Positions 55,886 through 64,000 of a DNA stretch of 64,000 bases are shown here, one piece after another. How positions within the stretch are numbered: position 1 is the stretch's first letter; every line of letters starts with the position of its first letter. The position numbers and the translations under genes are program-made. Source of the DNA: an uncultured Dysgonomonas sp. (GTDB lineage: Bacteria > Bacteroidota > Bacteroidia > Bacteroidales > Dysgonomonadaceae); assembly GCA_945273835.1 (NCBI GenBank), contig CALYPL010000003.1:62001-126000 (forward strand). The letters are read 5' to 3'. The notes beneath the pieces are model-generated. The model worked only from the letters and a program-made list of their open reading frames with translations, was not told the DNA's origin and made no database searches.

Positions 55886-57967
55886 ATGCTAAAACTCAGA
55901 AGTAATTCATTCATCCGTATTCTTTTACTGACAACCTTGATGCTATCCCTGTCTTTGGGGAATAGTATTAGAGCTATGCAAGATAACTATTCGGACTCTA
56001 CTCAGGTTAAGCCCGATGTTATCACACCACCACTATCAGACAGTCTGTACTCATCACTGTTCAACGTGACACCTAAAACACTTGAACTTGTTTACTGTAC
56101 AGTACCCGACGATGATAAAAAACCAGACAGATTAATCGAAAATTTAGATTTCAGAACTGATTACCTTTGGCACGAAATGGATCTTTCTATTGAAGAAATG
56201 AAAGTATACAATCTTAGAAAAGAGGGATATAAAATACCTGTTGTGATAACCGGAATTTTTCCGAATATAACTACCGACAGAAAGATAAGGGGCGTGATCA
56301 TTCCTGTTCTCAAATCAGAAATTCAACTAAATGGCAACAACTTAGAAATTCTTGGTGACTCGATTTACTTTCACGGGGTTGACGTTGATGGTAAAGGGAT
56401 TACTATCGATCGGAACGATAATACGAATTTCGCGATAAAAACTTCGTTTGATTATTATTATGCATTTAAACGTTCCGAATTGTACCTGCGTTTTAAAACA
56501 ACCGTCAACGGTAAAGATTCGTTGCTGATACCTGATATAAAAGTAGCTGATGGTGTTAATACGACTATTAGCTTGTTTGACGAAAATGAATTTATTGTTC
56601 CTGCCTTCTCGTTCGGCAAATATTACGATAATGATGAGGTAAATTCAAAAGCCAATATCATGGCTGACCCTTATGCAATCGACATCATGGATGAAGACTG
56701 GCAATCAGACGAGTTTAATGATTGGTTGAATTTTGTTAAATTATACAATGGAAACAGTTTTAAAACGTCGAAACTGAACGTTGTTGTTACATCTTATTTA
56801 CTGCCTGACGAAAAATATTCGATCAGCAACGAACTGGCTGCCGACAGGGGTAATCATGCTCTGCGTTCTCTAAAAAAATATTTCAAGCAAAATAAAATCA
56901 AAGCTCAAATAAGCATGAACGTTGTCAGACGTACATGGGATGATATCAAGAAATTAATTAAAGAAGAATCGGGATTAAATAATAAAGACTCAATTATACA
57001 GGCAATAGATTTTAAATATGCAGATCAACCCCAATTTTCGGCTAAAAAAATACCGGAAAATTACATCCATATAGCAGACAGCCTTTTACCCTTATGGCAA
57101 AATGTAAAGCTGAACGCAACTTATACTATGGGAAAAACATTGGATGAAATAAATTCTGAGGCAACAAAATTCAAAAACTATAAAAAATTTTCACTCGATG
57201 AACAACTATCACTTATTATATATTCTGGAATTGTAGACATAAGTTATTGCTACAAATATTTTACCGAAAAACACAAAAAAGATTATCGTGTTTGGAATAA
57301 CCTTGCTATATGTTATTACATGATCGGAGATTCTGATGACGAAAGAATGCAAAAAGCTGTGGAAGCCTTGAACATGGCTGAACGGCTGGCTCCTAATGCA
57401 CCCGAAGTAATAATAAATAAGGCGATATTCGCTTTACGAAGCGGCAATCTTGACTACCTGAATAACAATGAAACAATCAACAAATTAGAAGAAGCCGGCA
57501 AATCTTATAATAAGAAAAGTAAGCTCAAGCTATTTCAGCTCACAAACATGAATCCGGCTGATGAGCTTTTAGGGAATTATTACCTGAAAAAAGGCGATTA
57601 CGAAAAGGCATTGAAAGCATATGGCAATAACAAATCGTGCAACGCGCTTTTAGCTCACATCATGAACAAAGATTACGAGAAAACCCGATATGTTTCTTCT
57701 AACAGAATATTTATTCCAAATTCAGAATCAAGTGCAAAGGAATATTATCTGCTGGCAATATTAAAAGCTCGCATGAGCGATGGCTACTCTAACGAGAAAC
57801 TGATATTGGACTATTTAACAACAGCCTATTCTTACAATCGGGAATTGCTATTATATAATAATTTATTGAACGATTTGGAATTTGATAATCATGTCTCAAA
57901 AGAATCAATGTATATTGTATACCTGCTGCGAAAATATAACTTGCATGTACCCAATTTTTCCGAATAA
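55886..57967 (+). CDS. exported OmpA-C-like/TPR protein (paralogue C)
   Basis: A 693-aa protein, closest to paralogue B. Signal peptide near IRA/MQDNYSDS; the first mature residues (QDNYSDSTQVK) match those of B (QNNFSDSVQIK). About 45 extra residues lie before the IPVVITGIFPN block. The OmpA-like segment reads VVVTSYLLPDEKYSISNELA then ADRGN, keeping an Arg that B has lost. TPR repeats end the protein. The 13 bases ACATAAACAATGC around the start codon are identical in B and C. Likely co-transcribed with B (127-nt gap). Confidence 0.75.
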   Translation: MLKLRSNSFIRILLLTTLMLSLSLGNSIRAMQDNYSDSTQVKPDVITPPLSDSLYSSLFNVTPKTLELVYCTVPDDDKKPDRLIENLDFRTDYLWHEMDLSIEEMKVYNLRKEGYKIPVVITGIFPNITTDRKIRGVIIPVLKSEIQLNGNNLEILGDSIYFHGVDVDGKGITIDRNDNTNFAIKTSFDYYYAFKRSELYLRFKTTVNGKDSLLIPDIKVADGVNTTISLFDENEFIVPAFSFGKYYDNDEVNSKANIMADPYAIDIMDEDWQSDEFNDWLNFVKLYNGNSFKTSKLNVVVTSYLLPDEKYSISNELAADRGNHALRSLKKYFKQNKIKAQISMNVVRRTWDDIKKLIKEESGLNNKDSIIQAIDFKYADQPQFSAKKIPENYIHIADSLLPLWQNVKLNATYTMGKTLDEINSEATKFKNYKKFSLDEQLSLIIYSGIVDISYCYKYFTEKHKKDYRVWNNLAICYYMIGDSDDERMQKAVEALNMAERLAPNAPEVIINKAIFALRSGNLDYLNNNETINKLEEAGKSYNKKSKLKLFQLTNMNPADELLGNYYLKKGDYEKALKAYGNNKSCNALLAHIMNKDYEKTRYVSSNRIFIPNSESSAKEYYLLAILKARMSDGYSNEKLILDYLTTAYSYNRELLLYNNLLNDLEFDNHVSKESMYIVYLLRKYNLHVPNFSE

Positions 57968-58039
57968 ATCTCTCTTTATGTAATGTACCTGCTGCTGTTT
58001 AAATATAGATATGCGACATTTCACGATGAGAGATAATAG

Positions 58040-58168
58040 TATAGATTATGGAATTGGGGCTTTTCGGACAATGTCAATCAGTTTAACTTGATTGTTTTAA
58101 TCTGTTTTATTGCGATATTTCTATCCGATTTAGTATTACAGAAGGTCAAGCATTTCAATAAAAATTAA
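58040..58168 (+). pseudogene. remnant: C-terminal fragment of a membrane protein
   Basis: 42 codons open after a TAG, with no start. The translation has a strong transmembrane helix (NLIVLICFIAIFLSDLVL) and a basic end QKVKHFNKN. Origin unknown. Confidence 0.35.
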
Positions 58169-58206
58169 AAAACTCCCTCATCCGTGAATATGCCACAGTA
58201 AATTTA

Positions 58207-58233
58207 AAGCCGATATGTTATTACTATCGGCTT
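58207..58233. terminator. hairpin between gene remnants
   Basis: 9-bp perfect stem (58207-58215 with 58225-58233; AAGCCGATA/TATCGGCTT) and 9-nt loop, T-rich on both sides. Confidence 0.45.
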
Positions 58234-58265
58234 ATTTTGAATTATTGTTGTTCAAATAAGCATGT

Positions 58266-58451
58266 TTATGGTTTCACTTTTTTAACTTTAATAAAATTGC
58301 TTTTAACTTCGTGCATCGGAGCGTTTTTACATAAAACCATCTTGTCTCCATCAAGTTTCTGAATAACCCAATCTCCAATTAATGAAGCCGAAGTTACCGA
58401 AGACGCTGATCTGATTTACATCAGTTTACCTGCAGCCTCATACTCGAATTT
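58266..58451 (-). pseudogene. remnant: C-terminal fragment of a lipocalin-like protein
   Basis: Minus-strand frame with one internal stop (58416-58418). The translation FEYEAAGKLM-stop-IRSASSV...LIGDWVIQKLDGDKMVLCKN...FIKVKKVKP has the Y-x-x-x-G-x-x-L / W-x-I-x-K-L-x-x-D-x-x-x-L rhythm of small Bacteroidota lipocalin-like lipoproteins. No start is seen. The family suggestion is inference. Confidence 0.4.
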
Positions 58452-58458
58452 TCAATAA

Positions 58459-58692
58459 CTGCAAAAAAAGAACCGTTTACTCCCAAAGAAAAAAGAGCAA
58501 CCGAGTAAGGCTAATATTGATATACAAACCTTAACCGATTCCATTACTGACTTCAAAAAGGCAAATAATAAGTATGAACATATACTTAAGATGAACTCAA
58601 ATAAAATGAAAATTTATTATAAAGATAGGTTCGAAATTCTAAAAAGAGCTGCGTCTTTAGAGTATTTTGTACAAGATTCGGGAGATAAGTAA
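58459..58692 (+). pseudogene. remnant: coding-like fragment of unknown protein
   Basis: An open frame of 77 codons with no plausible start (it follows a TAA at 58456) and plausible composition (DIQTLTDSITDFKKANNKYE, ILKRAASLEYF). Further downstream another frame reads DKIDWDKLHNTINIIYDNFL to about 58804, as if frameshifted. Function unknown. Confidence 0.35.
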
Positions 58693-58946
58693 AGCTAAAA
58701 CTTAATGAAGAAATTTAACGAAACAGCTTATGGACAAAGCAAGATAAAATAGATTGGGATAAATTGCATAATACAATAAATATCATTTATGATAATTTTT
58801 TATAAAAATCAAAAAGCAATTTCCGATGTCGGACGAATCTGAATACCGAATATGCTGTTTAATTATTGACAGGATGAGCAATAATCAACAGCGATTTAAA
58901 AGACGAAAGTGTATAAATAATTATTAATCAGGTTAGCACCATTTTA

Positions 58947-59654
58947 TCAGAAACGCACTCCTAACGAACAGGTTAAATTGCGGTTTTTCAACTTATAATC
59001 TGAGCTGTTGGATACATCAAACAAACCATATTCACAGCCTACATTGAAACTGACGATATCATAAACAAGACCTATTTTGCCGATTGCACCATAATCATAT
59101 TTTTTCAGACCGTCAGACCTGAATGTTTTGACATCGTCATGCGATTTGTCAATAAAAATGGGCGTTGCGGAACCAAAGCCTTGAGTTTCGCCACCTTTCA
59201 CTTTGGTTTTGCCCTTAAAACCATAACCACCGTAAGCACCTGCATAGAAATTGATAGAAGTTAATTTAGACAACTTCAGCTCAAGCCCGAGCATAGCCGG
59301 AATCTGAACATAATTGGCATCAATCGTCAAAGTCACATCCTGACGGGTAACCAAATTTGTAACCTCATCCCTCACTTCGCTTGTGTCATGGCGTTTAAGC
59401 CCCTTCTTAGTCAGATCGACACCTGATTGGAAGTAAAGCGGACCTTGCATCCTAACGGCAAAGCTATACCCTAAGTTAAAACCAATTTTTGTTTTCTTAT
59501 AGTTGTTAGAGCCCTCAATATCCATCTCGGAGAAATTAACACCACCCTGAAGTTCCGATATTAACTTCGTCATCCGTTGAGCATTGGCACCCGATAGCGA
59601 CAAAAGAAGCCCTGCTAAAAACAAAACCGACTTTATATTTAAGTGTATTCTCAT
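58947..59654 (-). CDS. outer-membrane beta-barrel protein (PorT/OmpX-like)
   Basis: A 235-aa protein with a signal peptide (LLLSLSGANAQ) and alternating beta-strands ending in an aromatic C-terminal residue (LTCSLGVRF). Phrases such as GFNLGYSFAVRMQGPLYFQS and YGAIGKIGLVYDIVSFNVGC are typical of the Bacteroidota small barrel family (outer membrane protein beta-barrel type 2). Lies 41 nt after the M16 peptidase gene on the same strand, so probably co-transcribed. Confidence 0.85.
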   Translation of the reverse strand: MRIHLNIKSVLFLAGLLLSLSGANAQRMTKLISELQGGVNFSEMDIEGSNNYKKTKIGFNLGYSFAVRMQGPLYFQSGVDLTKKGLKRHDTSEVRDEVTNLVTRQDVTLTIDANYVQIPAMLGLELKLSKLTSINFYAGAYGGYGFKGKTKVKGGETQGFGSATPIFIDKSHDDVKTFRSDGLKKYDYGAIGKIGLVYDIVSFNVGCEYGLFDVSNSSDYKLKNRNLTCSLGVRF

Positions 59655-59695
59655 TCGTCAAATTTTAAAATTCAATCCATGCAAAGTTAAAATAA

Positions 59696-60916
59696 TTAAT
59701 TATATATTAATGAAGACAAGTTTGTTTCGTCAAAAATTTCATTTGCAACCTCAAGCACATCCGCCGAGCTGATACGCTCAATCTTAGCCATTGTTTCAGA
59801 CAAACTGTCGTAACTGTTGAAATGAAAGAAACTTTTTCCGAGCGACAAAGCCAGATTCTCTCTATTATCCGTCGAAACGCCAATCTGCCCCATAAACTGT
59901 CTCTTAGCCGCATGCAACTGTGAAGTCGACAAAGCACATTCCCTCAACCGACGCAATTGACGATAAGTCAAAGACAAGCAAGCCTTCAGATTGCTCTTAT
60001 CGCAACCGAAATAGATAGACGTCATCCCAGTGTCGGTATATCCCGTTACGGACGATTCCACATTGTAGACATAACCATATTTTTCACGGAGCGATACATT
60101 CAAGCGGCTGTTCATACCCGGCCCGCCAAGAATATTGTTTACCAACAAAAGCGTTTTATAACGCTCGTCGAATATCGGATACGATTGCCCCCCTATCAGC
60201 GCATGCACCTGAGTAGTATCTTTATCTTCGTGATTATGCACCGATTGCACACAAATAGGCTTCACACGCGGACTGCAAGCAACGCTCACAGCTTCGGCGA
60301 TAATATATTTTTCGCACAAACGCACTATCCTTTTCATCGGAGTACGCCCCATTGAGAAAAAAACCATATTGGCAGCATGGTAATACATACCTACAAACCG
60401 CTTCACACTGTCCGAGTCGAATGTTTGAAGTGACTCTGCGCTTCCCAAAATATTATGTCCCAATTGCGAACCGCAAAAAATCAGATTCTCAAAATCATCG
60501 TAAATCAACTCTGAAGGACTATCATCATACGAGTGTATCTCGTCAATCACCACATCACGTTCCTTATCAATCTCGTTTTGCGGAAACTGTGAACCAAATA
60601 TAAGATCGGCAAGCAGTTCAACCGCACGCTCTATATGCTCTTCTAAAAATATGGAGTAAATAACCGTCTCTTCCTTGTTAGTATAAGCATTGAGTTCGCC
60701 CCCCACATTCTCCATACGATTTATAATGTGGTGCGCACGCCGTTTAGCCGTACCCTTAAACAGCATATGTTCAGTAAAATGAGCCATACCAAACTGGTCA
60801 GAAGCCTCGTCACGTGTGCCTGCATTGACAAAGAAACCACAATAAGAAACATTTCCTTCCGAGGGTAAATGTATTATCCTCAACCCATTGGGCAAAGTGT
60901 AAGATTGATATTCCAT
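59696..60916 (-). CDS. M16 family zinc metallopeptidase
   Basis: A 406-aa pitrilysin-like peptidase. The inverted zinc motif HFTEH (in GMAHFTEHMLFKGTAKRR) and the distal zinc Glu in EIDKERDVVIDEIH are intact. The second M16 half follows with GGPGMNSRLNVSLREKYGYV, typical of the family. No signal peptide is visible, so it may be cytoplasmic. The start at 60916 (MEYQSYTLPNGLRI) is preferred to 60958. Confidence 0.92.
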   Translation of the reverse strand: MEYQSYTLPNGLRIIHLPSEGNVSYCGFFVNAGTRDEASDQFGMAHFTEHMLFKGTAKRRAHHIINRMENVGGELNAYTNKEETVIYSIFLEEHIERAVELLADLIFGSQFPQNEIDKERDVVIDEIHSYDDSPSELIYDDFENLIFCGSQLGHNILGSAESLQTFDSDSVKRFVGMYYHAANMVFFSMGRTPMKRIVRLCEKYIIAEAVSVACSPRVKPICVQSVHNHEDKDTTQVHALIGGQSYPIFDERYKTLLLVNNILGGPGMNSRLNVSLREKYGYVYNVESSVTGYTDTGMTSIYFGCDKSNLKACLSLTYRQLRRLRECALSTSQLHAAKRQFMGQIGVSTDNRENLALSLGKSFFHFNSYDSLSETMAKIERISSADVLEVANEIFDETNLSSLIYN

Positions 60917-61137
60917 GAACAAAGAAAAATATACGTAAAGGTAGTTTATTTTACTCAAAAATAAATAGCACGGCGGCGTTTGCCCCCTATCCTACCCGAC
61001 AACCTTATTTAAACATGAAAGATGAGCCGAATGTTGCTCCCATAATGATTTTTGCCCCCCGTTATCTATAAATAAAAACTATCCACTGCATTAACAAACC
61101 GTTTTTTATCTCATAAAACATTAAACCTATTTATCTT

Positions 61138-63807
61138 ATGAACGTTGAACTCTACATCGACAATCAGCTTTGCGATCTGCCCGACCCTACCCAATTGAAC
61201 ATTGTCCTCAAGCGGGTATTTATAAACCCATCGTCATTGAGTACAAAAGACGCTCAGAAATCGTACGATATGACTTTGCCCCCCACACCTCGCAACAACG
61301 CAATTTTCAGACATATAAATATAGAAGAAGTACAAAACAAATTCTCGTATTACCCCGATGCACGCCTTTACACAAACGGAACACTTATACTCGATGGAAA
61401 ATTCCGTCTGTCGGGCATCAGCAAAAGCGGTTACCAAGGCAATCTTGGGGTTCCTGCTCCCCTGACCGCTAAAGACGTTTTTGGCAACACCACAATGAGC
61501 CAGATCGGAGACTGGCTGTTTAATTATGATGGGCTTCAAAGCATAGAAACTTACAACAATCTGAGATACAACGACAAAAAGTATGGTAATATTGCCCCTT
61601 TCATCATACCGTTTGTTTTATACGGATTGATGCCCGATAAGGATTACATGAGTGGAAAGAACATAGATCGGGAAGAAATTAGCGAAGACATCGAATTTAA
61701 ACACGAAGATTTTCCGCCATCAGTAAACTGCTTGCACCTGATAAAAGAAATTTTTGAAAAAGCTAAATACTCCATCTCTGGAAATGCTTTCGACGACGAA
61801 CGGCTTAAAAACCTGTACGTGAGCTATAAGAATGACGAAGATTACAAAATTGAATTAAACGTCAAGCCACTCAGCGTTAAAGGAAGCTGGTGCAATTACA
61901 ACCCGGATACAAACTTATATGAAACAAAATACAAGGCAAAAGATTATATCTGGTGCGGAAACAAATCATACAGTTGTGTTTCGGCAAATCTTTTTGTTGG
62001 AAGAAATGTAAATATATCTCCCGCTAATATCAAAAGCGACGATGCGGGAAATTTAACCTATACAAAAAATAAAGATTTCAATGAATTAAAATTCAGAATA
62101 CCCTATTCAGGATTGTATAAAATAGACTTATCAGCCTCAATCCAATGCCTGAATTATTTCCGAACGGGAATGAATCCCTTTATCGACTATAAAAATTTCC
62201 GAAAGGTACAAAGCGAATTGAAGCTAATACGCTATAAGCATGAGGATGACAATGAATTTCTGTGGGATAACGAGAAATTTGACAACACGTTCTATACACA
62301 AAATACGAACTCAATAGACTGTACCCCAAGAATAAACGATTTGTTTCCGAGAGAAGGAGCAGTACATTTCATAGACCCTAAGCAAAACCCGAATTTGATA
62401 GGAGGATTTTCATGGGGATCAAATGATTACCCTTCAGACAGCAATTATTTTGCAAATCCGGTGGTAAAACATGACAAAATATCTGACCATATTTTAAGTC
62501 ATCACAATGTGATGGCAGCATCGGGGCGCAGGTCATGGGATAACGAGGTTAAAGAATTTGCGAAGTCAGCCGTAGCAAGTCCCGGTTACATGATGTGGGA
62601 TGGCATCAACTTTGTAGAAACCGACAAGTTTAAAGTTGACCTCATCAATGCACCACATTCCTTTACATTACAAAGTGAAGACGAAAGGTCAGGGTCAGGA
62701 TCATTATCACAAATCATGTGGTTTGACGAAGGAGAAAACATTACCCTCATGTTCGTAACAAGCAAATTTAACAGAGAATACAATAAAAGGGACTCGTGGG
62801 CAGGGCAGAAAATAGATTATGAACTCAAACTTACCCCTTTCCAACACGACGCCAGATGGCTGAAAGTCGATCCGGACATAGACGGCAACAAAAACGGAAC
62901 AATGAAATGGGACGATACGCCAACATTCAATGAAGGAAAACTTAACTTATCGTCATGCCTGCCACAAAAAACAAAAATAGACGAGTGGCTCGATAATTTC
63001 TGCAAAACCTTTAATCTCGAATTAATAAACACTGGTGCGCAAAAATTTGAGTTAAACATTAAGAATAAGGATATCACACGTTTCAAGGAAAACATAATCG
63101 ACCTTGATAAAAAAACATCGGTCGAACTTCGCAGCAACGCAACATTAGGACTTCCACGCTCCTACCAGTTGGGATTTGAGGTGGAGACCTCAGAACAGGG
63201 ATATTTTGAATCACAACAAAATGATGGCGATGCCAAAATTGCGAATTCGGGCGAAAACGGCGGCGGTGAATTTCTCACGGGTAGCACCGACACATCCGTG
63301 ATTGAACAGAAATCGGGCTTTTCATATTGCTGGTATAAGAAATTGAAAGACCGCTTATATGGAAAAACAATCGAAGTACCTGTAATCACCGAACACGAGG
63401 CTTGGGAAAGAACAACCAACTACAATGAAATCAGTCAGAAACGTTACTTTGACCTACGGCAACGCTTCTGGTTCAGAGCCCCCAAAAACCACTATGTAAA
63501 CATACAAGGGCGTATGACACCCCTTGCCATACCCACAAACAGTTATAAAGCCGAAAATCAGCCTCTCACACTCGACTATGAAGACAAACCGCAATCCATA
63601 GCCCGCAATTATTTTTTGCTGATGGACAATCGCTCATCCTATACATCCGTAAGTTGCTATCTGACACCCGAAGAATACAATCAGATTTCGTACAGCTATG
63701 TGCGCTTCAATGGCGATCTTTACATGGTGGCTGAAGTGGATGGCTACGACCCGTTAGGCTTGAGTCAGGCAAAATTAAAATTGATCCGAGTATCCGATCT
63801 AAAATAG
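61138..63807 (+). CDS. large orphan protein with phage tail/baseplate-like N-terminus
   Basis: An 889-aa soluble protein with no signal peptide. The N-terminus (VELYIDNQLCDLPDPTQLNI, then SYDMTLPPTPRNNAIFRHIN and ARLYTNGTLILDGKFRLSGI) follows the pattern of large hypothetical proteins in Bacteroidota phage tail regions: a short beta hairpin 'YIDN', an SxT(I/L)xLPxTxxNN stretch, and 'a-x-nG-x-(x)-i-l-x-G-x-l'. The rest is beta- and aromatic-rich without known motifs. It sits alone between a bacterial M16 gene and a new transcription unit, with its own terminator. Phage kinship is inference from pattern memory. Confidence 0.6.
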   Translation: MNVELYIDNQLCDLPDPTQLNIVLKRVFINPSSLSTKDAQKSYDMTLPPTPRNNAIFRHINIEEVQNKFSYYPDARLYTNGTLILDGKFRLSGISKSGYQGNLGVPAPLTAKDVFGNTTMSQIGDWLFNYDGLQSIETYNNLRYNDKKYGNIAPFIIPFVLYGLMPDKDYMSGKNIDREEISEDIEFKHEDFPPSVNCLHLIKEIFEKAKYSISGNAFDDERLKNLYVSYKNDEDYKIELNVKPLSVKGSWCNYNPDTNLYETKYKAKDYIWCGNKSYSCVSANLFVGRNVNISPANIKSDDAGNLTYTKNKDFNELKFRIPYSGLYKIDLSASIQCLNYFRTGMNPFIDYKNFRKVQSELKLIRYKHEDDNEFLWDNEKFDNTFYTQNTNSIDCTPRINDLFPREGAVHFIDPKQNPNLIGGFSWGSNDYPSDSNYFANPVVKHDKISDHILSHHNVMAASGRRSWDNEVKEFAKSAVASPGYMMWDGINFVETDKFKVDLINAPHSFTLQSEDERSGSGSLSQIMWFDEGENITLMFVTSKFNREYNKRDSWAGQKIDYELKLTPFQHDARWLKVDPDIDGNKNGTMKWDDTPTFNEGKLNLSSCLPQKTKIDEWLDNFCKTFNLELINTGAQKFELNIKNKDITRFKENIIDLDKKTSVELRSNATLGLPRSYQLGFEVETSEQGYFESQQNDGDAKIANSGENGGGEFLTGSTDTSVIEQKSGFSYCWYKKLKDRLYGKTIEVPVITEHEAWERTTNYNEISQKRYFDLRQRFWFRAPKNHYVNIQGRMTPLAIPTNSYKAENQPLTLDYEDKPQSIARNYFLLMDNRSSYTSVSCYLTPEEYNQISYSYVRFNGDLYMVAEVDGYDPLGLSQAKLKLIRVSDLK

Positions 63808-63809
63808 CA

Positions 63810-63843
63810 AAAGAGGGGGCGCAAAGCTCCCTTTTTCGTTTTT
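63810..63843 (+). terminator. intrinsic terminator after the phage-tail-like gene
   Basis: A-rich/G-rich arm 63810-63820 pairs with 63826-63836 (including G-T pairs) across a 5-nt loop, then T-rich sequence. Confidence 0.6.
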
Positions 63844-63908
63844 AGACCACATTTACCAATCGAGCCATAATTTAGGTACAGCATCTTACTATCTCATCAC
63901 TTTTTTCT

Positions 63909-63916
63909 TACCTTTG
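63909..63916 (+). promoter_or_regulatory. Bacteroidota -7 box (TACCTTTG)
   Basis: Exact TAnnTTTG match 50 nt before the partial gene at the window edge. Confidence 0.45.
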
Positions 63917-63966
63917 TCTTATAACAGATATAAACATAATAACGCATACTATTTAACTCATCAATT

Positions 63967-64000
63967 ATGAATGATATAAAGCTATTGAACCGTGCTGCCG
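63967..64000 (+). CDS. start of a gene cut by the right edge
   Basis: An ATG at 63967 opens a frame MNDIKLLNRAA that runs off the window. It is preceded by a -7 box and a reasonable leader. Too short to identify. Confidence 0.4.
   Translation, partial: MNDIKLLNRAA

Larger units (their letters stand above)
57968..58946. other. 979-bp region of decayed gene fragments
   Basis: No intact gene. It holds at least three coding-like remnants on both strands, interrupted by stops or lacking starts (58040-58168 +, 58266-58451 -, 58459-58692 + with further pieces to 58804), and a hairpin at 58207-58233. It looks like an old deletion or rearrangement scar. Confidence 0.55.

Noticed and set aside
61138..64000. 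An intact prophage at the right end
   Set aside because: Only one tail-like gene is visible, with no integrase, tRNA or att-like repeat in the window, so this cannot be claimed.
1..64000. CRISPR arrays, tRNA/rRNA genes, insertion sequences, toxin-antitoxin or known defence genes
   Set aside because: I looked for repeat-spacer patterns, tRNA-like cloverleaf ends, transposase motifs and typical defence domains and found none I could support.

Overview
The window reads as chromosomal DNA of a Bacteroidales bacterium (phylum Bacteroidota), most likely close to Dysgonomonas or Parabacteroides. Reasons: a Rho factor with a very long Q/N/K-rich N-terminal insertion, a Bacteroides-type hexokinase, AsnA, single-chain PurL, a TonB-dependent receptor with an N-terminal carboxypeptidase-regulatory-like domain, DUF4369/TlpA proteins, and repeated intergenic matches to the Bacteroidota promoter -7 element TAnnTTTG. 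The genus is inference. I saw no rRNA, tRNA, CRISPR array or intact insertion sequence.

Region 1 (1-8531) is the 3' part of an A+T-rich surface-polysaccharide operon: a truncated CapE-type UDP-GlcNAc 4,6-dehydratase, a cupin and a reductase (together a split CapF-like activity making a 6-deoxy-L-sugar nucleotide), a Wzx-type flippase, an EpsG/Wzy-type polymerase and four glycosyltransferases. Region 2 (8532-17308) holds a small stress-like group (small membrane protein, DUF421 protein, YghA-like dehydrogenase) and a complete RND tripartite efflux operon (adaptor, permease, outer-membrane factor) behind an unusually long, structured upstream region.

Region 3 (17309-30805) contains housekeeping and envelope genes: a Gfo/Idh/MocA oxidoreductase, dihydrouridine synthase, asnA, an anchored hypothetical protein, mscL, a BON lipoprotein, lemA with a TPM-domain partner, a lipoprotein/TonB-receptor pair, and gdhA. 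Region 4 (30806-49949) holds a Crp/Fnr regulator, a zinc-type CDF exporter, rho, a DUF2156 protein, a TlpA-like thioredoxin, purL, a YegP protein, a nicotinamidase-like hydrolase, a UDP-sugar dehydrogenase, an XRE regulator behind two 21-bp tandem repeats, a HAD phosphatase, hexokinase, cysS and an exported beta-carbonic anhydrase.

Region 5 (49950-64000) is the most unusual. After a Na+/H+ antiporter come three tandem paralogues joining a beta-rich N-terminal domain, an OmpA-C-like segment and TPR repeats. A 980-bp stretch of decayed gene fragments follows, then a beta-barrel protein with an M16 peptidase, and finally an isolated 889-aa protein whose N-terminus resembles Bacteroidota phage tail/baseplate proteins. 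A new gene starts at the right edge. The best candidates for something undescribed are the tandem OmpA-like/TPR family and the orphan phage-tail-like gene.
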